Below, piece after piece: positions 14,982-24,530 of a DNA stretch of 62,732 bases. This DNA is from Acidithiobacillus sp. (lineage in GTDB: Bacteria > Pseudomonadota > Gammaproteobacteria > Acidithiobacillales > Acidithiobacillaceae), in assembly GCA_028697715.1 (NCBI GenBank), contig JAQVDS010000017.1:1-62732 (forward strand), in the 5' to 3' direction. Every line of letters begins with the position of its first letter. Position 1 is the first letter of the stretch. The translations under genes and the position numbers were made by a program. Under the pieces are notes generated by a model, which had not been told where the DNA came from, searched no databases, and saw nothing but the letters and a program-made list of their open reading frames with translations.

Positions 14982-16422
14982 TCAGTAAGGCGCAGCGCAG
15001 TAGACTGTGCCATTCCAGCTCCGCTTGCGAGTTGGGTAGCTGTTGCGCGGGCCAGGGCGTTTCCGCTGCCCAGTCCTGCAATTGCGCCAGGGCCGCCGCC
15101 ATGCCGCGTTGATCGCGGAGAATGCCCACCTTCTCCCAAAGCAGCCCTTGTAGGGTCTGGCGTCGTTTTGCCAATTCTCCATCGGCCAGGGACGGCATTG
15201 CCTTGGGCGGCTTGCCTTCTGCGCGAGGCAGGTCGGGGAGGGCTGGGCCCCCGGCGAGATCCCGGAAGGCTTCGTGGGCGGCCACGATACATTCCAGCAA
15301 AGAGTTGCTGGCCAGGCGGTTGGCGCCATGCAAGCCGGTACTGGCGACTTCGCCGATGGCGTAGAGGCCTGGTACCCCGGTGCGTCCGGCCGCATCAACG
15401 CTGATGCCACCACAACTATAGTGCGCTGCCGGGACCACGGGCAGAGTGCTGTTGCGCGGATCCAGACCGCGGGCAAGGCAGTGCGCGGTAATGGTGGGAA
15501 AATGCTCGACAATGAGCTGCGCCGGGGCGTGACGGATATCCAGCTCCACATAGGGTAGCCCATGTTGCTGCATTTCCTGGATGATTGCTCGACTGACCAC
15601 GTCCCGCGGGGCGAGTTCGCCGCGTGCATCATATTGATCCATAAAGCGCTCGCCATTGGGCAGGCGAAGCACGGCACCTTCCCCGCGCAAGGCTTCGCTC
15701 AACAGGAAGGCCGGTTCGCCTGGGTCGTACAGCGTGGTGGGATGGAATTGCACGAATTCCAGATCGCGGATTGCGGCCCCGGCCCGCCAAGCCAACGCAA
15801 TGCCATCGCCGGTGGCGATATTGGGGTTGCTGGTGTGACGATAGACCTGTCCCAGGCCCCCGGTGGCCAGGATGACGGCACGGGCCTGCAAGCTCTCCCA
15901 GGAGCCCTCACCGCAGCGCAGCCATACGCCACTGATCCGCGTATCGTCTTGCTGCAGGGCAGCGACCAGGGTGTTGGGGCGCAGATGGATTCTGGCATTG
16001 GCCGCGGCGCAGTGGAGCAGGGCACGAGTAATAGCGCGTCCCGTATGATCGGCGCGGTGCAGCACCCGGCGGGTCTGATGGCCTCCCTCGCGGGTCAGTT
16101 GCCACTGCTCCCCTTGGCGATCAAAGGCAACGCCCCAGTGCAGCAGACGGGCGATGGCGTCCGGTGCCGCGCTCAGGATGTCCTGTACCCGCGCGGGCTC
16201 GCACAGACCGGCGCCCGCCCGCTCCGTATCGGCCGCGTGGTGGGCGACACTGTCATCGCCATCCGGCAGCACCGCGGCGATGCCGCCCTGCGCCCAGTCA
16301 CTCGCCGATACCTCCAGCGGTCCCTTGCTGAGCACGGTGACCCGCCCCAGCGCTGCAAGTTCCAGGGCGCAGGCGAGACCCGCGCTGCCGGCACCAATGA
16401 TGAGAAAGTCTGTATCAGGCAT
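14794..16422 (-). CDS. nadB: L-aspartate oxidase NadB
   Basis: This 542-aa flavoprotein has an N-terminal FAD-binding motif (DFLIIGAGSAGLACALE), then SASDWAQGGIAAVL, GGHQTRRVLHRADHTGR, and a central segment with HPTTLYDP and NRLASNSLLE typical of the succinate dehydrogenase/aspartate oxidase family. It makes iminoaspartate, the first step of NAD synthesis from aspartate. The C-terminal domain continues past residue 420 and ends in a loose Ser/Pro-rich tail of about 30 aa. The 3' end overlaps the opposing ygfX-like gene. nadA and nadC are not in the window. Confidence 0.92.
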   Translation of the reverse strand: MPDTDFLIIGAGSAGLACALELAALGRVTVLSKGPLEVSASDWAQGGIAAVLPDGDDSVAHHAADTERAGAGLCEPARVQDILSAAPDAIARLLHWGVAFDRQGEQWQLTREGGHQTRRVLHRADHTGRAITRALLHCAAANARIHLRPNTLVAALQQDDTRISGVWLRCGEGSWESLQARAVILATGGLGQVYRHTSNPNIATGDGIALAWRAGAAIRDLEFVQFHPTTLYDPGEPAFLLSEALRGEGAVLRLPNGERFMDQYDARGELAPRDVVSRAIIQEMQQHGLPYVELDIRHAPAQLIVEHFPTITAHCLARGLDPRNSTLPVVPAAHYSCGGISVDAAGRTGVPGLYAIGEVASTGLHGANRLASNSLLECIVAAHEAFRDLAGGPALPDLPRAEGKPPKAMPSLADGELAKRRQTLQGLLWEKVGILRDQRGMAAALAQLQDWAAETPWPAQQLPNSQAELEWHSLLRCALLITRGAIQRHESRGCHFDQDFPELREPPRHLNQRCDWSQPQTSDVGHTSASAASCVPPDERQP

Positions 16423-16551
16423 GTTCGCGGGCGTTGCTGTTCTAGCGCAAAGATGGGGTGCTCATGATACGATGAGACTTGCACCGGTGAAAGGAAAGCC
16501 CCTTTTGCGGGTGGCACAGGCCAGCAGAATCATGCAAAAAGGAAACGGCGA

Positions 16552-17184
16552 ATGAGCAAGACGTCAGGGCAAGCCGCCGATAGTGCCAAGGATGGCGGGG
16601 CCCAGACCGATCTCCTCTTGGTACAACGCGTGCAAAAGGGCGAACGGCAGGCATTTGACCTGTTGGTGCGAAAATACCAGCACAAGGTAGTGGCCCTGAT
16701 CGGGCGCTTTGTGCGTCAGCCCGAAGAGGCAGAAGACGTGGCGCAGGAGGCGTTTGTGAAGGCCTATCGTGCCCTGCACAATTTTCGGGGGGATAGCGCC
16801 TTTTACACGTGGCTCTATCGGATTGCCGTCAATACCGCCAAAAATCATCTCGTTGCGCAGGGGCGCAAGGTCAGTATTGCCGATGTGGATACCGACGAAG
16901 CGGAACAATTCGATAGTGCCGATGGACTAAGAGAATACGACACCCCGGAAGGTTTGCTGCTTACCAAGGAAATCGCGCAGCACATCGATGCTGCCCTCAA
17001 GGCATTGCCTGCGGATTTGCGGGAAGCGGTGAGCCTGCGGGAGTTGGAGGGCCTGAGCTACGATGAGATCGCTCAAGTGATGGATTGTCCGGTGGGAACG
17101 GTGCGTTCCCGAATTTTTCGGGCGCGTGAGGCAATTGCCAAGGTATTGGCGCCTTTGTTGGAGCAGAGTAGTCATGAACGATGA
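16552..17184 (+). CDS. rpoE: envelope-stress sigma factor RpoE (AlgU type)
   Basis: This 210-aa ECF sigma has region 2 (LLVRKYQHKVVALIGRFV, AEDVAQEAFVKAYRAL, FYTWLYRIAVNTAKNHL) and region 4 (LPADLREAVSLRELEGLSYDE, CPVGTVRSRIFRAREAI). Sequence and order with the next genes (rseA, degP-like) match RpoE/AlgU, which controls outer-membrane and periplasmic protein quality. The stop overlaps the start of rseA. nadB is divergent immediately upstream, as in gamma-proteobacteria. Confidence 0.92.
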   Translation: MSKTSGQAADSAKDGGAQTDLLLVQRVQKGERQAFDLLVRKYQHKVVALIGRFVRQPEEAEDVAQEAFVKAYRALHNFRGDSAFYTWLYRIAVNTAKNHLVAQGRKVSIADVDTDEAEQFDSADGLREYDTPEGLLLTKEIAQHIDAALKALPADLREAVSLRELEGLSYDEIAQVMDCPVGTVRSRIFRAREAIAKVLAPLLEQSSHER

Positions 17185-17803
17185 AACGAAATCTGCCTTG
17201 ATGGCGTTCATGGATGGTGAACTGGGCACCTTGTCGGCGCGACGAATGGCGGTGCGCCTGGAGCATGAGCCTGCCCTGCGCGACGCGTGGGAAACGCAGT
17301 ATCGGGTATCCTTTCTGTTGCAGCAGGGGCGAGTGGGTGCCGCGCTGGCCAGCCCGGACTTTGCCGCTCGGGTGCAGCAGGCCATTGCTGCCGAATTGCC
17401 CCAGGGCCAGCGCACCCGGCGCAGCGCCGCGCAGAAATGGGGTTGGTCCTCGATAGCCGCGGTCACGCTGCTGTCGGCCTCGCTCTTCGTTCTGGCCCCC
17501 TGGCAAAGCGGAAGCCCGACTTCTTCGTCGGTATCGGCATCTTCCCCCAGCGTTGACGTGTCGAGGCAACCGTTTGCCCTGCGTCCGGTGCGTTTCTCGG
17601 TGACATCAGGCCCCCTCTTGCATGCGGATGACACCATTCAACGCGATATCCAGCGGATCTGGAGGCCAGCACCGGAGCGCTATCTTGCCTGGACGCAATC
17701 GAGTCATCGCAGTTTTTCCGAAAATCCCGCTGCCGGATTGTTGCCCGTCGGGTTTCGCTCGGACGAGGGAATCTATCCCGGAATCGACACTTACCAGCAT
17801 TGA
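17174..17803 (+). CDS. rseA: RseA/MucA-type anti-sigma factor
   Basis: This protein of about 209 aa has an N-terminal sigma-binding region (SALMAFMDGELGTLSARR, then a segment with RDAWETQYRVSFLL), a single membrane segment near 95-112 (WSSIAAVTLLSASLFVLAPW) and a periplasmic tail. It would hold RpoE at the inner membrane until DegS-like proteolysis. The ATG at 17174 overlaps the rpoE stop. RseB/MucB, usually the next gene, is missing, and the degP-like gene follows after 157 nt, so the signalling chain may differ. Confidence 0.82.
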   Translation: MNDETKSALMAFMDGELGTLSARRMAVRLEHEPALRDAWETQYRVSFLLQQGRVGAALASPDFAARVQQAIAAELPQGQRTRRSAAQKWGWSSIAAVTLLSASLFVLAPWQSGSPTSSSVSASSPSVDVSRQPFALRPVRFSVTSGPLLHADDTIQRDIQRIWRPAPERYLAWTQSSHRSFSENPAAGLLPVGFRSDEGIYPGIDTYQH

Positions 17804-17960
17804 CAAAATGCCGTCTGGACAAGCTCCGCGCTCCCAGCTACCCTCTTTAGGCTATTGAACAATGTCAGAAAACGTCATTGTGCAGGGTCCGCGGCCGCGC
17901 AGCCGTGGCGTGGCGCTCAGCAAATAATTCAGGGTCAGTGATCGACCTGGGGATCAGGTT

Positions 17961-19421
17961 ATGGGAGGTTGTGTGCAAGGGAATCATCGGCGGTTGCGGC
18001 GGTCTTTCGGTGCGTTTCTGGTGGCTTTGGCACTTGGCGGTATGGCGGTGACGCCTGCGCTGGCCTTTGCCGACTCGGCCAATCTGGTGGCGTTGCCAGA
18101 CTTCACACCAATCGTGAAGCAGTATGGCCCGGCCGTAGTGAACATCAGCACTACCGAGACCAAGGAAGCGCAGCGGCCACAATCCCCTTTCCCGCCCAAT
18201 TCGCCGCTCAACCAGTTTTTTGCGCCATTTGTCGGGCCGAGTGGGCCGGCACACAAATATCAGGTGCAGTCTCTTGGTTCCGGTTTTATCGTTAGTCCGG
18301 ATGGGTACATCGTCACCGCGGCGCATGTGGTCCGGGGTGCGCAGAAAATCATCGTCAGCCTCACCAATCATCAGCAATATCAGGCCAAGCTGGTCGGTCT
18401 GTCGACGCGGATCGACGTGGCCCTGTTGAAAATCGATGCCAAAAATCTCCCGACGGTGCAGATCGGCGATTCCGGTCGCCTGGAGGTGGGGCAATGGGTG
18501 TTGGCAGTAGGCGCCCCCTTCGGTTTTGAGAATAGCGTTACCCAGGGGGTGGTCAGCGCGACCTCGCGGCCGTTGCCGGATGATCCCTACATTCCCTTTA
18601 TCCAGACCGACGTTCCCATCAATCCGGGCAATTCCGGTGGCCCTCTGTTCAATATGAAGGGTCAGGTTATTGGCATCAACGACCAGATCTACACCAACAG
18701 CGGTGGTTACATGGGGCTATCCTTCTCCATACCCATCAACGTTGCCATGGATGCCGTCAAGCAGCTCAAACTTCATCAGAAGGTGCATTTTGGCTGGCTG
18801 GGCGTGATGGTGCAGGATGTCAGCATGGATCTTGCCAAATCCTTCCATATGAAGGAACCGATGGGGGCCCTGGTCTCCCAGGTGGAGCCGGATGGCCCGG
18901 CAGCCAAGGCGGGCTTGAAGCCCGGTGATGTCATTGTCTCCTTCAACGGCCAGCCAATTTACAATTCGGCGCAGTTGCCTCCGCTTGTCGGCGCCTTGCC
19001 GGCTGGGTACATCGCCAAGGTTGGGATCATTCGGGACGGTAAGGCGATGACATTGCCCATCACTGTGGAAAGCCTGCCTGGCGATATGGCAGAGGAAGCC
19101 GGCGCGCCGCATTCCGCCCAAGCGCCGGAGCAGAAGGGTAGCATCGCACGCATGCGTATTCAGGTGGGGCCGCTCAGTGCTGCCGCCCGTCAGCAACTCG
19201 GCGTGTCCTCGGGTGTGCTGGTTCTGGGTGTTGCCAATGGTCCCGCTGCACTGGCCGGGGTTCGCCCCGGTGATGTCATCCTGCAGGTGGCGCAGCAACC
19301 GGTAAGCAGCGTCTCCCAATTGCAAAAACTGGTGGCCAGCTTGCCGACCGGCCAGCCAGTGCCAGTTCTCCTGCATCGTCGCGAGGGGAATTTCTACGTC
19401 GTCCTGTCCCTGCCCAAGTAA
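17961..19421 (+). CDS. degP: Do-family periplasmic serine protease (DegP/MucD)
   Basis: This 486-aa protein has a signal peptide (hydrophobic 16-33, ALA-F near 36), a trypsin-like domain with catalytic His122 (TAAHVV), Asp152 (RIDVALLKI) and Ser225 (NPGNSGGPLF), and two PDZ domains (around 270-370 and 395-480). It degrades or refolds damaged periplasmic proteins. Its place behind rpoE-rseA indicates that it is part of the envelope-stress regulon, as mucD is in Pseudomonas. A hairpin with a short T run follows. Confidence 0.92.
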   Translation: MGGCVQGNHRRLRRSFGAFLVALALGGMAVTPALAFADSANLVALPDFTPIVKQYGPAVVNISTTETKEAQRPQSPFPPNSPLNQFFAPFVGPSGPAHKYQVQSLGSGFIVSPDGYIVTAAHVVRGAQKIIVSLTNHQQYQAKLVGLSTRIDVALLKIDAKNLPTVQIGDSGRLEVGQWVLAVGAPFGFENSVTQGVVSATSRPLPDDPYIPFIQTDVPINPGNSGGPLFNMKGQVIGINDQIYTNSGGYMGLSFSIPINVAMDAVKQLKLHQKVHFGWLGVMVQDVSMDLAKSFHMKEPMGALVSQVEPDGPAAKAGLKPGDVIVSFNGQPIYNSAQLPPLVGALPAGYIAKVGIIRDGKAMTLPITVESLPGDMAEEAGAPHSAQAPEQKGSIARMRIQVGPLSAAARQQLGVSSGVLVLGVANGPAALAGVRPGDVILQVAQQPVSSVSQLQKLVASLPTGQPVPVLLHRREGNFYVVLSLPK

Positions 19422-19437
19422 GGCGCAGGACGTTCTC

Positions 19438-19468
19438 GGGGGGATGGCCAGCCGCCACCCCCCTTTCT
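19438..19468 (+). terminator. terminator after degP
   Basis: A stem pairs GGGGG and TGG (19439-19447) with CCA and CCCCC (19455-19463), with one mismatch, followed by TTTCTGTT. It lies between the protease stop and the lepA start. It is plausible but imperfect. Confidence 0.45.
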
Positions 19469-19484
19469 GTTGAGATCAGGGTGC

Positions 19485-21293
19485 ATGAGTTCAGAGCAAG
19501 AAAGAATCCGGAATTTTTCCATCATCGCCCATGTTGACCATGGCAAATCTACCCTGGCAGACCAGTTCATTCGCCTCTGCGGTGCCCTCAGCGAGCGCGA
19601 GATGGCCAATCAGGTGCTGGACAGTATGGACATCGAGCGCGAGCGCGGCATTACCATCAAGGCGCAGAGCGTGCGTCTGCAGTACCGTGCCGACGATGGG
19701 CAGGATTACATCTTTCACCTGATCGATACCCCGGGGCATGTCGATTTTTCCTATGAGGTCAGTCGTTCCCTGGCGGCCTGTGAAGGCGCCCTGCTGGTGG
19801 TCGATGCCTCCCAGGGAGTCGAGGCGCAGAGCGTGGCCAACTGCTACACCGCTCTCGAACACGACCTGGAAATCATTCCGGTGCTCAACAAGATCGATCT
19901 GCCGGCCGCAGAACCAGACCGGGTGCGGCGGGAAATCGAGGAAATCGTTGGCTTGCCAGCGGCCAATGCCATTTTGGCCAGCGCCAAGGACGGGCGTGGC
20001 ATTCGCGAGATTCTCGAACAGGTAGTGCAGGATATCCCCGCGCCGCGGGGGGACCCGGCGGCGCCGCTGCAGGCCCTGATCATCGATTCCTGGTTCGACA
20101 ATTATCTCGGTACGGTGGTGTTGGTGCGGGTGATGAACGGGAGCTTGCGCCCCGGACAGAAGATTCGCACCATGGCCGGAGGAAAGGAATATTTCGTCGA
20201 AAAGACTGGCGTATTTACCCCCAAACCGGTGCATGTGTCGGCGCTGGACACGGGTACCGTAGGTTTTGTCATCGCCGGCATTCGCAGCATTGAGGGTGCA
20301 CGGGTGGGGGATACCCTGACCGACGCCAGCCGGCCTGCTCCGGCGCCGCTTCCGGGCTTTCGTGAAGTGCAGGCGCAGGTCTTTACCGGACTCTATCCCA
20401 TCGACTCGGCCGACTATGAGCGCTTTCGGGAGGCCTTGCAGAAACTGCGTTTGAACGACGCCGCATTACAATTCGAGCCGGAGACCTCCCAGGCCCTGGG
20501 CTTTGGTTTCCGCTGTGGTTTTCTCGGTCTGCTGCACATGGAGATCATCCAGGAGCGCCTGGAGCGAGAGTACCAGCTTGATCTATTGAGCACGGCGCCG
20601 ACGGTGGTCTACGAAATAGAAACGACCGATGGCGAAATCCTGCACCTGTCCAATCCTGCGGAGCTGCCGCCGACCAACCGCATTCGCGAAATTCGCGAGC
20701 CATTGATACGCTCGAATATCTTGGTGCCGGAAAAGTATCTGGGACCGGTGATTACCCTTTGCGAAGAGCGCCGCGGGCGACAAATCAATCTGCAATTCAC
20801 GGGTGGGCAGGTGATGGTGAGCTATGAATTGCCGCTGAACGAGGTGGTGCTGGATTTCTTCGACCGGCTCAAATCCGTCAGTCGCGGCTATGCCTCCATG
20901 GACTATGAATTCTCGCGTTTTCAGGCGGGCCCACTGGTCAAGATGGATATTCTCATCAATAGCGAAAAGCTCGACGCCCTGTCCTGGATCGTACATCGCG
21001 ATTTTGCCGAACGCCGCGGGCGGGAACTCGCCGGTCGATTGAAGGATCTCATTCCCCGACAGATGTTCGAGGTAGCGATCCAGGCAGCGATCGGTGCGAA
21101 GATCATCGCCCGCGAAACGGTCAAGGCAATGCGTAAGGATGTGCTGGCCAAATGTTATGGCGGCGACATCACCCGCAAGCGCAAACTCCTGGAGAAACAG
21201 AAGGAGGGGAAAAAGCGGATGAAACAGGTAGGCCGGGTGGAAATCCCGCAAGAGGCATTTTTGGCTATTTTGCAGACTGAAAAAAGAAATTGA
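19485..21293 (+). CDS. lepA: elongation factor 4 (LepA)
   Basis: This translational GTPase of about 602 aa has G1 [10 protein letters not shown]2 region [13 protein letters not shown]3 DTPGHVD, G4 NKID and G5 SAKDG. It ends with the LepA-specific domain (KVDG-poor, with [15 protein letters not shown]). EF4 promotes back-translocation or ribosome assembly and is conserved in bacteria. The ATG at 19485 ([12 protein letters not shown]) is chosen over the in-frame TTG 15 nt upstream. lepB follows after 29 nt. Confidence 0.95.
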   Translation: MSSEQERIRNFSIIAHVDHGKSTLADQFIRLCGALSEREMANQVLDSMDIERERGITIKAQSVRLQYRADDGQDYIFHLIDTPGHVDFSYEVSRSLAACEGALLVVDASQGVEAQSVANCYTALEHDLEIIPVLNKIDLPAAEPDRVRREIEEIVGLPAANAILASAKDGRGIREILEQVVQDIPAPRGDPAAPLQALIIDSWFDNYLGTVVLVRVMNGSLRPGQKIRTMAGGKEYFVEKTGVFTPKPVHVSALDTGTVGFVIAGIRSIEGARVGDTLTDASRPAPAPLPGFREVQAQVFTGLYPIDSADYERFREALQKLRLNDAALQFEPETSQALGFGFRCGFLGLLHMEIIQERLEREYQLDLLSTAPTVVYEIETTDGEILHLSNPAELPPTNRIREIREPLIRSNILVPEKYLGPVITLCEERRGRQINLQFTGGQVMVSYELPLNEVVLDFFDRLKSVSRGYASMDYEFSRFQAGPLVKMDILINSEKLDALSWIVHRDFAERRGRELAGRLKDLIPRQMFEVAIQAAIGAKIIARETVKAMRKDVLAKCYGGDITRKRKLLEKQKEGKKRMKQVGRVEIPQEAFLAILQTEKRN

Positions 21294-21322
21294 GCGCAGT
21301 ACGCTAGCACGAGGAAAGCGGC

Positions 21323-22117
21323 ATGGATTTTACCCTGGGATTATTTTTGGCCGTTGTGGCTACGGGCCTGATCTGGTTCGTCGATCGCCTTTTTTTTCGC
21401 CGCCGCCGTGCCGCCGATGTAAAAGTGCCGCTGCTGGTAGATTATGCGCGAAGTTTCTTCCCCGTTCTACTGGTGGTGTTTCTGGTAAGAGCTTTTGTAG
21501 TGGAACCCTTTCAGGTGCCCTCGGGTTCCATGCTGCCCACCATCCGGGTCGGCGATTTTCTGCTGGTAAACAAATTTACCTGGGGACTGCGACTGCCGTT
21601 GATCCATACTGAGCTGACTCAGGGAAATCCGGTGCAGGCAGGTGATATCATGGTCTTTCGCTTTCCCAAAAACCCGCGTATCGACTATATCAAACGAGTG
21701 ATTGGACTGCCGGGGGAGACCGTCGAAGTCAAGGGAAACGATCTCTACATTAATGGCAAATTGATCACCAAGAAATATATCGGCACCTTCAATTACCGAC
21801 CTGAGGGACAGGGCGAGGCCGGTATGGTCATTCCCACCAAGGAATACGAACAGACCATCGGTGGGCATAGCTTCCATATCATTGAGTTTGATACGCCGGA
21901 AGCGCACATGGATTTTGGTCCCTACAAGGTACCGCCCAATTGTTATTTCATGATGGGTGATGACCGTGACAACAGTGACGACAGCCGCTTTTGGGGCTGT
22001 ACTCCACGTCGCAATATCGTGGGTAAGGCAATGTTCATCTGGTTTTCCTGGGATGCAGAAACCTGGTCGGTTCGCTGGAATCAGATTGGCCGGGCCCTGG
22101 ACGGACCCAACAATTGA
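21323..22117 (+). CDS. lepB: signal peptidase I
   Basis: This 264-aa membrane protease has two N-terminal membrane segments (about 4-22 and 45-62). Catalytic Ser69 lies in PSGSMLPT and catalytic Lys124 in PRIDYIKRVIGLPGE, followed by the GDDRDNSDDSR box. It removes signal peptides of secreted proteins. It lies behind lepA, as is usual in proteobacteria. Confidence 0.95.
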   Translation: MDFTLGLFLAVVATGLIWFVDRLFFRRRRAADVKVPLLVDYARSFFPVLLVVFLVRAFVVEPFQVPSGSMLPTIRVGDFLLVNKFTWGLRLPLIHTELTQGNPVQAGDIMVFRFPKNPRIDYIKRVIGLPGETVEVKGNDLYINGKLITKKYIGTFNYRPEGQGEAGMVIPTKEYEQTIGGHSFHIIEFDTPEAHMDFGPYKVPPNCYFMMGDDRDNSDDSRFWGCTPRRNIVGKAMFIWFSWDAETWSVRWNQIGRALDGPNN

Positions 22118-22180
22118 TAGCCGTGGCTTGCAAGGAGTGGGGTTTCGCCTAAGTAGCCGTTGAGTCGTGCTGGTAGAGAG

Positions 22181-22546
22181 ATGGCGATGTCGCGCATACA
22201 GAGTCGTGAGTCTGGTATCGGTTTGATTGGGGCGATCTTTTGGATCGTGGCCTTGGCAGTGATCGTGGCGCTGGTCGTGAAGGTGGGGCCGATTTATTAC
22301 GAAAATATGTCGCTGCAAAACATTCTCCAGGATCAAGCGCGCCATGCCAGTCCTTCCGAATCTGCGGGAGAGATCCTCTATAATCTGCAGGATCGGCTCA
22401 ATGTCGCGATGATCAAGATCAATCAGCAGGATATACAGATCATCAAGAACGGTGATGCCCCAGTGCAGATCGTTGCCGACTATGAACGGACAGTACCTTT
22501 GGTCGGTAACATCAGCCTGCTGATCCATTTTCATACCAGCAGTTAG
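22181..22546 (+). CDS. DUF4845 membrane protein
   Basis: This protein of about 121 aa has one N-terminal membrane segment (GIGLIGAIFWIVALAVIVAL) followed by a periplasmic segment. Its sequence and place behind lepB fit the DUF4845 family, whose role is unknown. In many relatives the RNase III gene (rnc) follows; here a tRNA gene does instead. The ATG at 22181 follows GAGAG, better than the in-frame start at 22160. Confidence 0.75.
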   Translation: MAMSRIQSRESGIGLIGAIFWIVALAVIVALVVKVGPIYYENMSLQNILQDQARHASPSESAGEILYNLQDRLNVAMIKINQQDIQIIKNGDAPVQIVADYERTVPLVGNISLLIHFHTSS

Positions 22547-22607
22547 GCCGGGTGTTCTGGGCCGGTTGACAGGGGTGCAGGGCGCAACGTATGATGCACC
22601 CCACATT

Positions 22608-22682
22608 GCGGGAATAGCTCAGTGGTAGAGCACAACCTTGCCAAGGTTGGGGTCGCGAGTTCGAGCCTCGTTTCCCGCTCCA
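22608..22682 (+). tRNA. tRNA-Gly (GCC)
   Basis: The acceptor arm GCGGGAA pairs with TTCCCGC, there is a D-loop with CAGTGGTAGAG, and the anticodon stem CAACC/GGTTG encloses TTGCCAA with anticodon GCC. The T-loop has GTTCGAG, and CCA is encoded. All elements fit tRNA-Gly. Confidence 0.96.
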
Positions 22683-22689
22683 ATCGCAA

Positions 22690-22716
22690 GGGAAAGGTCT
22701 CTTTCCCTTTTTCTTT
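22690..22716 (+). terminator. terminator between the tRNA genes
   Basis: GGGAAAG, a 4-nt loop and CTTTCCC form a 7-bp stem (22690-22707), followed by TTTTTCTTT. It lies between the tRNA-Gly and tRNA-Cys genes, which argues for partial or full separation of their transcription. Confidence 0.75.
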
Positions 22717-22718
22717 AT

Positions 22719-22792
22719 GGCTGGGTGGCAGAGTGGTTATGCAGCGGCCTGCAAAGCCGTGTACCTCGGTTCGATTCCGGGCCTAGCCTCCA
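22719..22792 (+). tRNA. tRNA-Cys (GCA)
   Basis: Acceptor GGCTGGG pairs with CCTAGCC (one G-T). The anticodon loop CTGCAAA carries GCA, the T-loop has GTTCGATTC, and CCA is encoded. The discriminator is T, as expected for tRNA-Cys. Confidence 0.95.
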
Positions 22793-22917
22793 TAAAACTC
22801 CGGAGCTGTGTTTCTGCCCGCTTATTCTCTTCCCGAGCATGCGTCTCGCGGGGGTCTCCTGTGGTATGGTTACAGGCATAACACTCATTTGCTGGTAACG
22901 ATCGGGAGAAGATGAGG

Positions 22918-23130
22918 ATGGCACAGGAAATTGTGGTTCAGGTCAATGGGGCGGCCTATGCCCTACCCGAGAATAGCAACATCCTTACCCTGCTCGACGC
23001 CTTGGGTCTCAGCAATCAGCGTGTAGCCGTGGAACGCAACGGTACCGTGGTGCCCCGCAGCCGGCACGCGGATACCCGGCTGGTCGGAGGCGACCAGGTT
23101 GAGGTCATCCGTGCCGTAGGTGGCGGATGA
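22918..23130 (+). CDS. thiS: sulfur carrier protein ThiS
   Basis: This ubiquitin-like protein of about 70 aa ends in the required diglycine (RAVGGG) preceded by GDQVEVI. ThiS carries sulfur as a thiocarboxylate for thiazole synthesis. The ATG at 22918 has GGGAGA 8 nt upstream, better than the ATG at 22912. thiG overlaps or follows closely. The E1-like gene at 29513-30274 could activate it. Confidence 0.9.
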   Translation: MAQEIVVQVNGAAYALPENSNILTLLDALGLSNQRVAVERNGTVVPRSRHADTRLVGGDQVEVIRAVGGG

Positions 23131-23170
23131 GGGTATAATGCCTGCTGGTTTTCGTTTTGGGTTCGATGTC

Positions 23171-23947
23171 ATGGCAGACCTCTTGCAAATTGGTAATCGT
23201 AGCTTTCACTCGCGCTTGCTGGTAGGTACCGGAAAATATAAAGATTTTCAGGAAACTCGTGCGGCCCTCGATGCTAGCGGGGCGGAGATCGTCACCGTTG
23301 CCTTGCGGCGGGTAAATCTGGGCCAGCACGCCGGAGAAGAAAATCTGCTCGACTATCTTCCCGCCGAGCGCTTCACCATCCTGCCCAACACCGCTGGTTG
23401 TTATACTGCTGAAGATGCCGTGCGTACCTGCCGCCTGGCACGTGAGTTGGGTGATTGGACACTGGTCAAGCTCGAAGTGCTGGGTGATCCGCAAACCCTC
23501 TTTCCCGACATGCGCCAGACCTTTCAGGCGGCCGAGACACTCATTGCTGAAGGCTTTGAGGTGATGGTCTACAGCAACGATGATCCGGTGGCCTGCAAGG
23601 CCTTTGCCGAGATGGGCTGCGTGGCGGTAATGCCTCTTGCGGCCCCGATTGGCTCCGGGCTGGGCATTCGCAATCCCTACAATCTGCGCATCATCCTTGA
23701 GCAGGCAACGGTGCCGATTCTGGTCGATGCCGGCGTGGGTACCGCCTCGGACGTTGCCGTCGCCATGGAGCTCGGCTGTGATGGTGTATTGCTGAACACC
23801 GCCATTGCCGGCGCCAAAGATCCCATCCTAATGGCCGAGGCCATGCGCCTGGGGGTGGAAGCCGGACGCAAGGCCTTTTTGGCAGGGCGGATGCCACGGC
23901 GGCTCTACGCCAATGCCAGTAGCCCGTTGGAAGGGACCTTCTTTTGA
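23171..23947 (+). CDS. thiG: thiazole synthase ThiG
   Basis: This protein of about 258 aa has a TIM barrel. It has [44 protein letters not shown] and [21 protein letters not shown], as in ThiG. It makes the thiazole of thiamine using the ThiS thiocarboxylate, deoxyxylulose phosphate and dehydroglycine. The start at 23171 (MADLLQIG) is more like the family than the longer frame at 23120, which overlaps thiS. Neither thiO nor thiH is nearby. Confidence 0.93.
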   Translation: MADLLQIGNRSFHSRLLVGTGKYKDFQETRAALDASGAEIVTVALRRVNLGQHAGEENLLDYLPAERFTILPNTAGCYTAEDAVRTCRLARELGDWTLVKLEVLGDPQTLFPDMRQTFQAAETLIAEGFEVMVYSNDDPVACKAFAEMGCVAVMPLAAPIGSGLGIRNPYNLRIILEQATVPILVDAGVGTASDVAVAMELGCDGVLLNTAIAGAKDPILMAEAMRLGVEAGRKAFLAGRMPRRLYANASSPLEGTFF

Positions 23948-24522
23948 ACCTCGAGGAAGGTTTGGAATATGCTCGCGAGGCTCCCCTCGACCGCGATTAT
24001 CTGATTCTCATCGAGACCCTGGTGATGGATCAGATCCCTCTTGGCACCCCTTCCGCGTACGCCGAGGACTGGGAAGAAACCGAACGCCTGATTGCGCGCC
24101 TCGCGGATCGCGGTGTAGGTACCCGCATCGAGCATCTCTTTGATGAGCAGGGTATGCGTTGGCGCGCCTACCTCGACTGGCAGGATCCCATCAGCTTCGA
24201 GTGGCAGATGGTGGAGCAGGAGGAGCAGACCGCCGCGCGTGCCGTCACTCGGGCCGCCCTGGTTTGGTATTACCAGCAAGAATTGAGCACTGCCAACTCC
24301 CAGCCACCGGACCCCTGGTCTTATTTTGAAGTGGTAGAACGCCTGAGCATGATCCGCGAACTCTTCAATCGATCCTTGGAAGAGCATCCGGTACTGAGCG
24401 CCGAGGCAGAATTGCAAAAGCGCTACCGCGAGGCGCAGGAGAGGATCAACGCCCTGTATGAACTCGCCGGGCAGATCTTCGATCAGCGCCTCGATGGTCC
24501 CAAGCCCGGTACCATGCACTGA
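23944..24522 (+). CDS. hypothetical protein between thiG and mpl
   Basis: This acidic protein of about 192 aa is mostly helical by appearance ([11 protein letters not shown] at the start, [22 protein letters not shown] at the end). The TTG start overlaps the thiG stop (TTGA), which suggests coupled translation. I recognise no domain. Its place, 8 nt before mpl, suggests cotranscription. Function unknown. Confidence 0.6.
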   Translation: MNLEEGLEYAREAPLDRDYLILIETLVMDQIPLGTPSAYAEDWEETERLIARLADRGVGTRIEHLFDEQGMRWRAYLDWQDPISFEWQMVEQEEQTAARAVTRAALVWYYQQELSTANSQPPDPWSYFEVVERLSMIRELFNRSLEEHPVLSAEAELQKRYREAQERINALYELAGQIFDQRLDGPKPGTMH

Positions 24523-24530
24523 GCCTTTCC

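Noticed and set aside
15562..16467. Plus-strand 301-codon open frame over nadB
   Set aside because: It is antisense to the well-conserved nadB and contains no recognisable domain.
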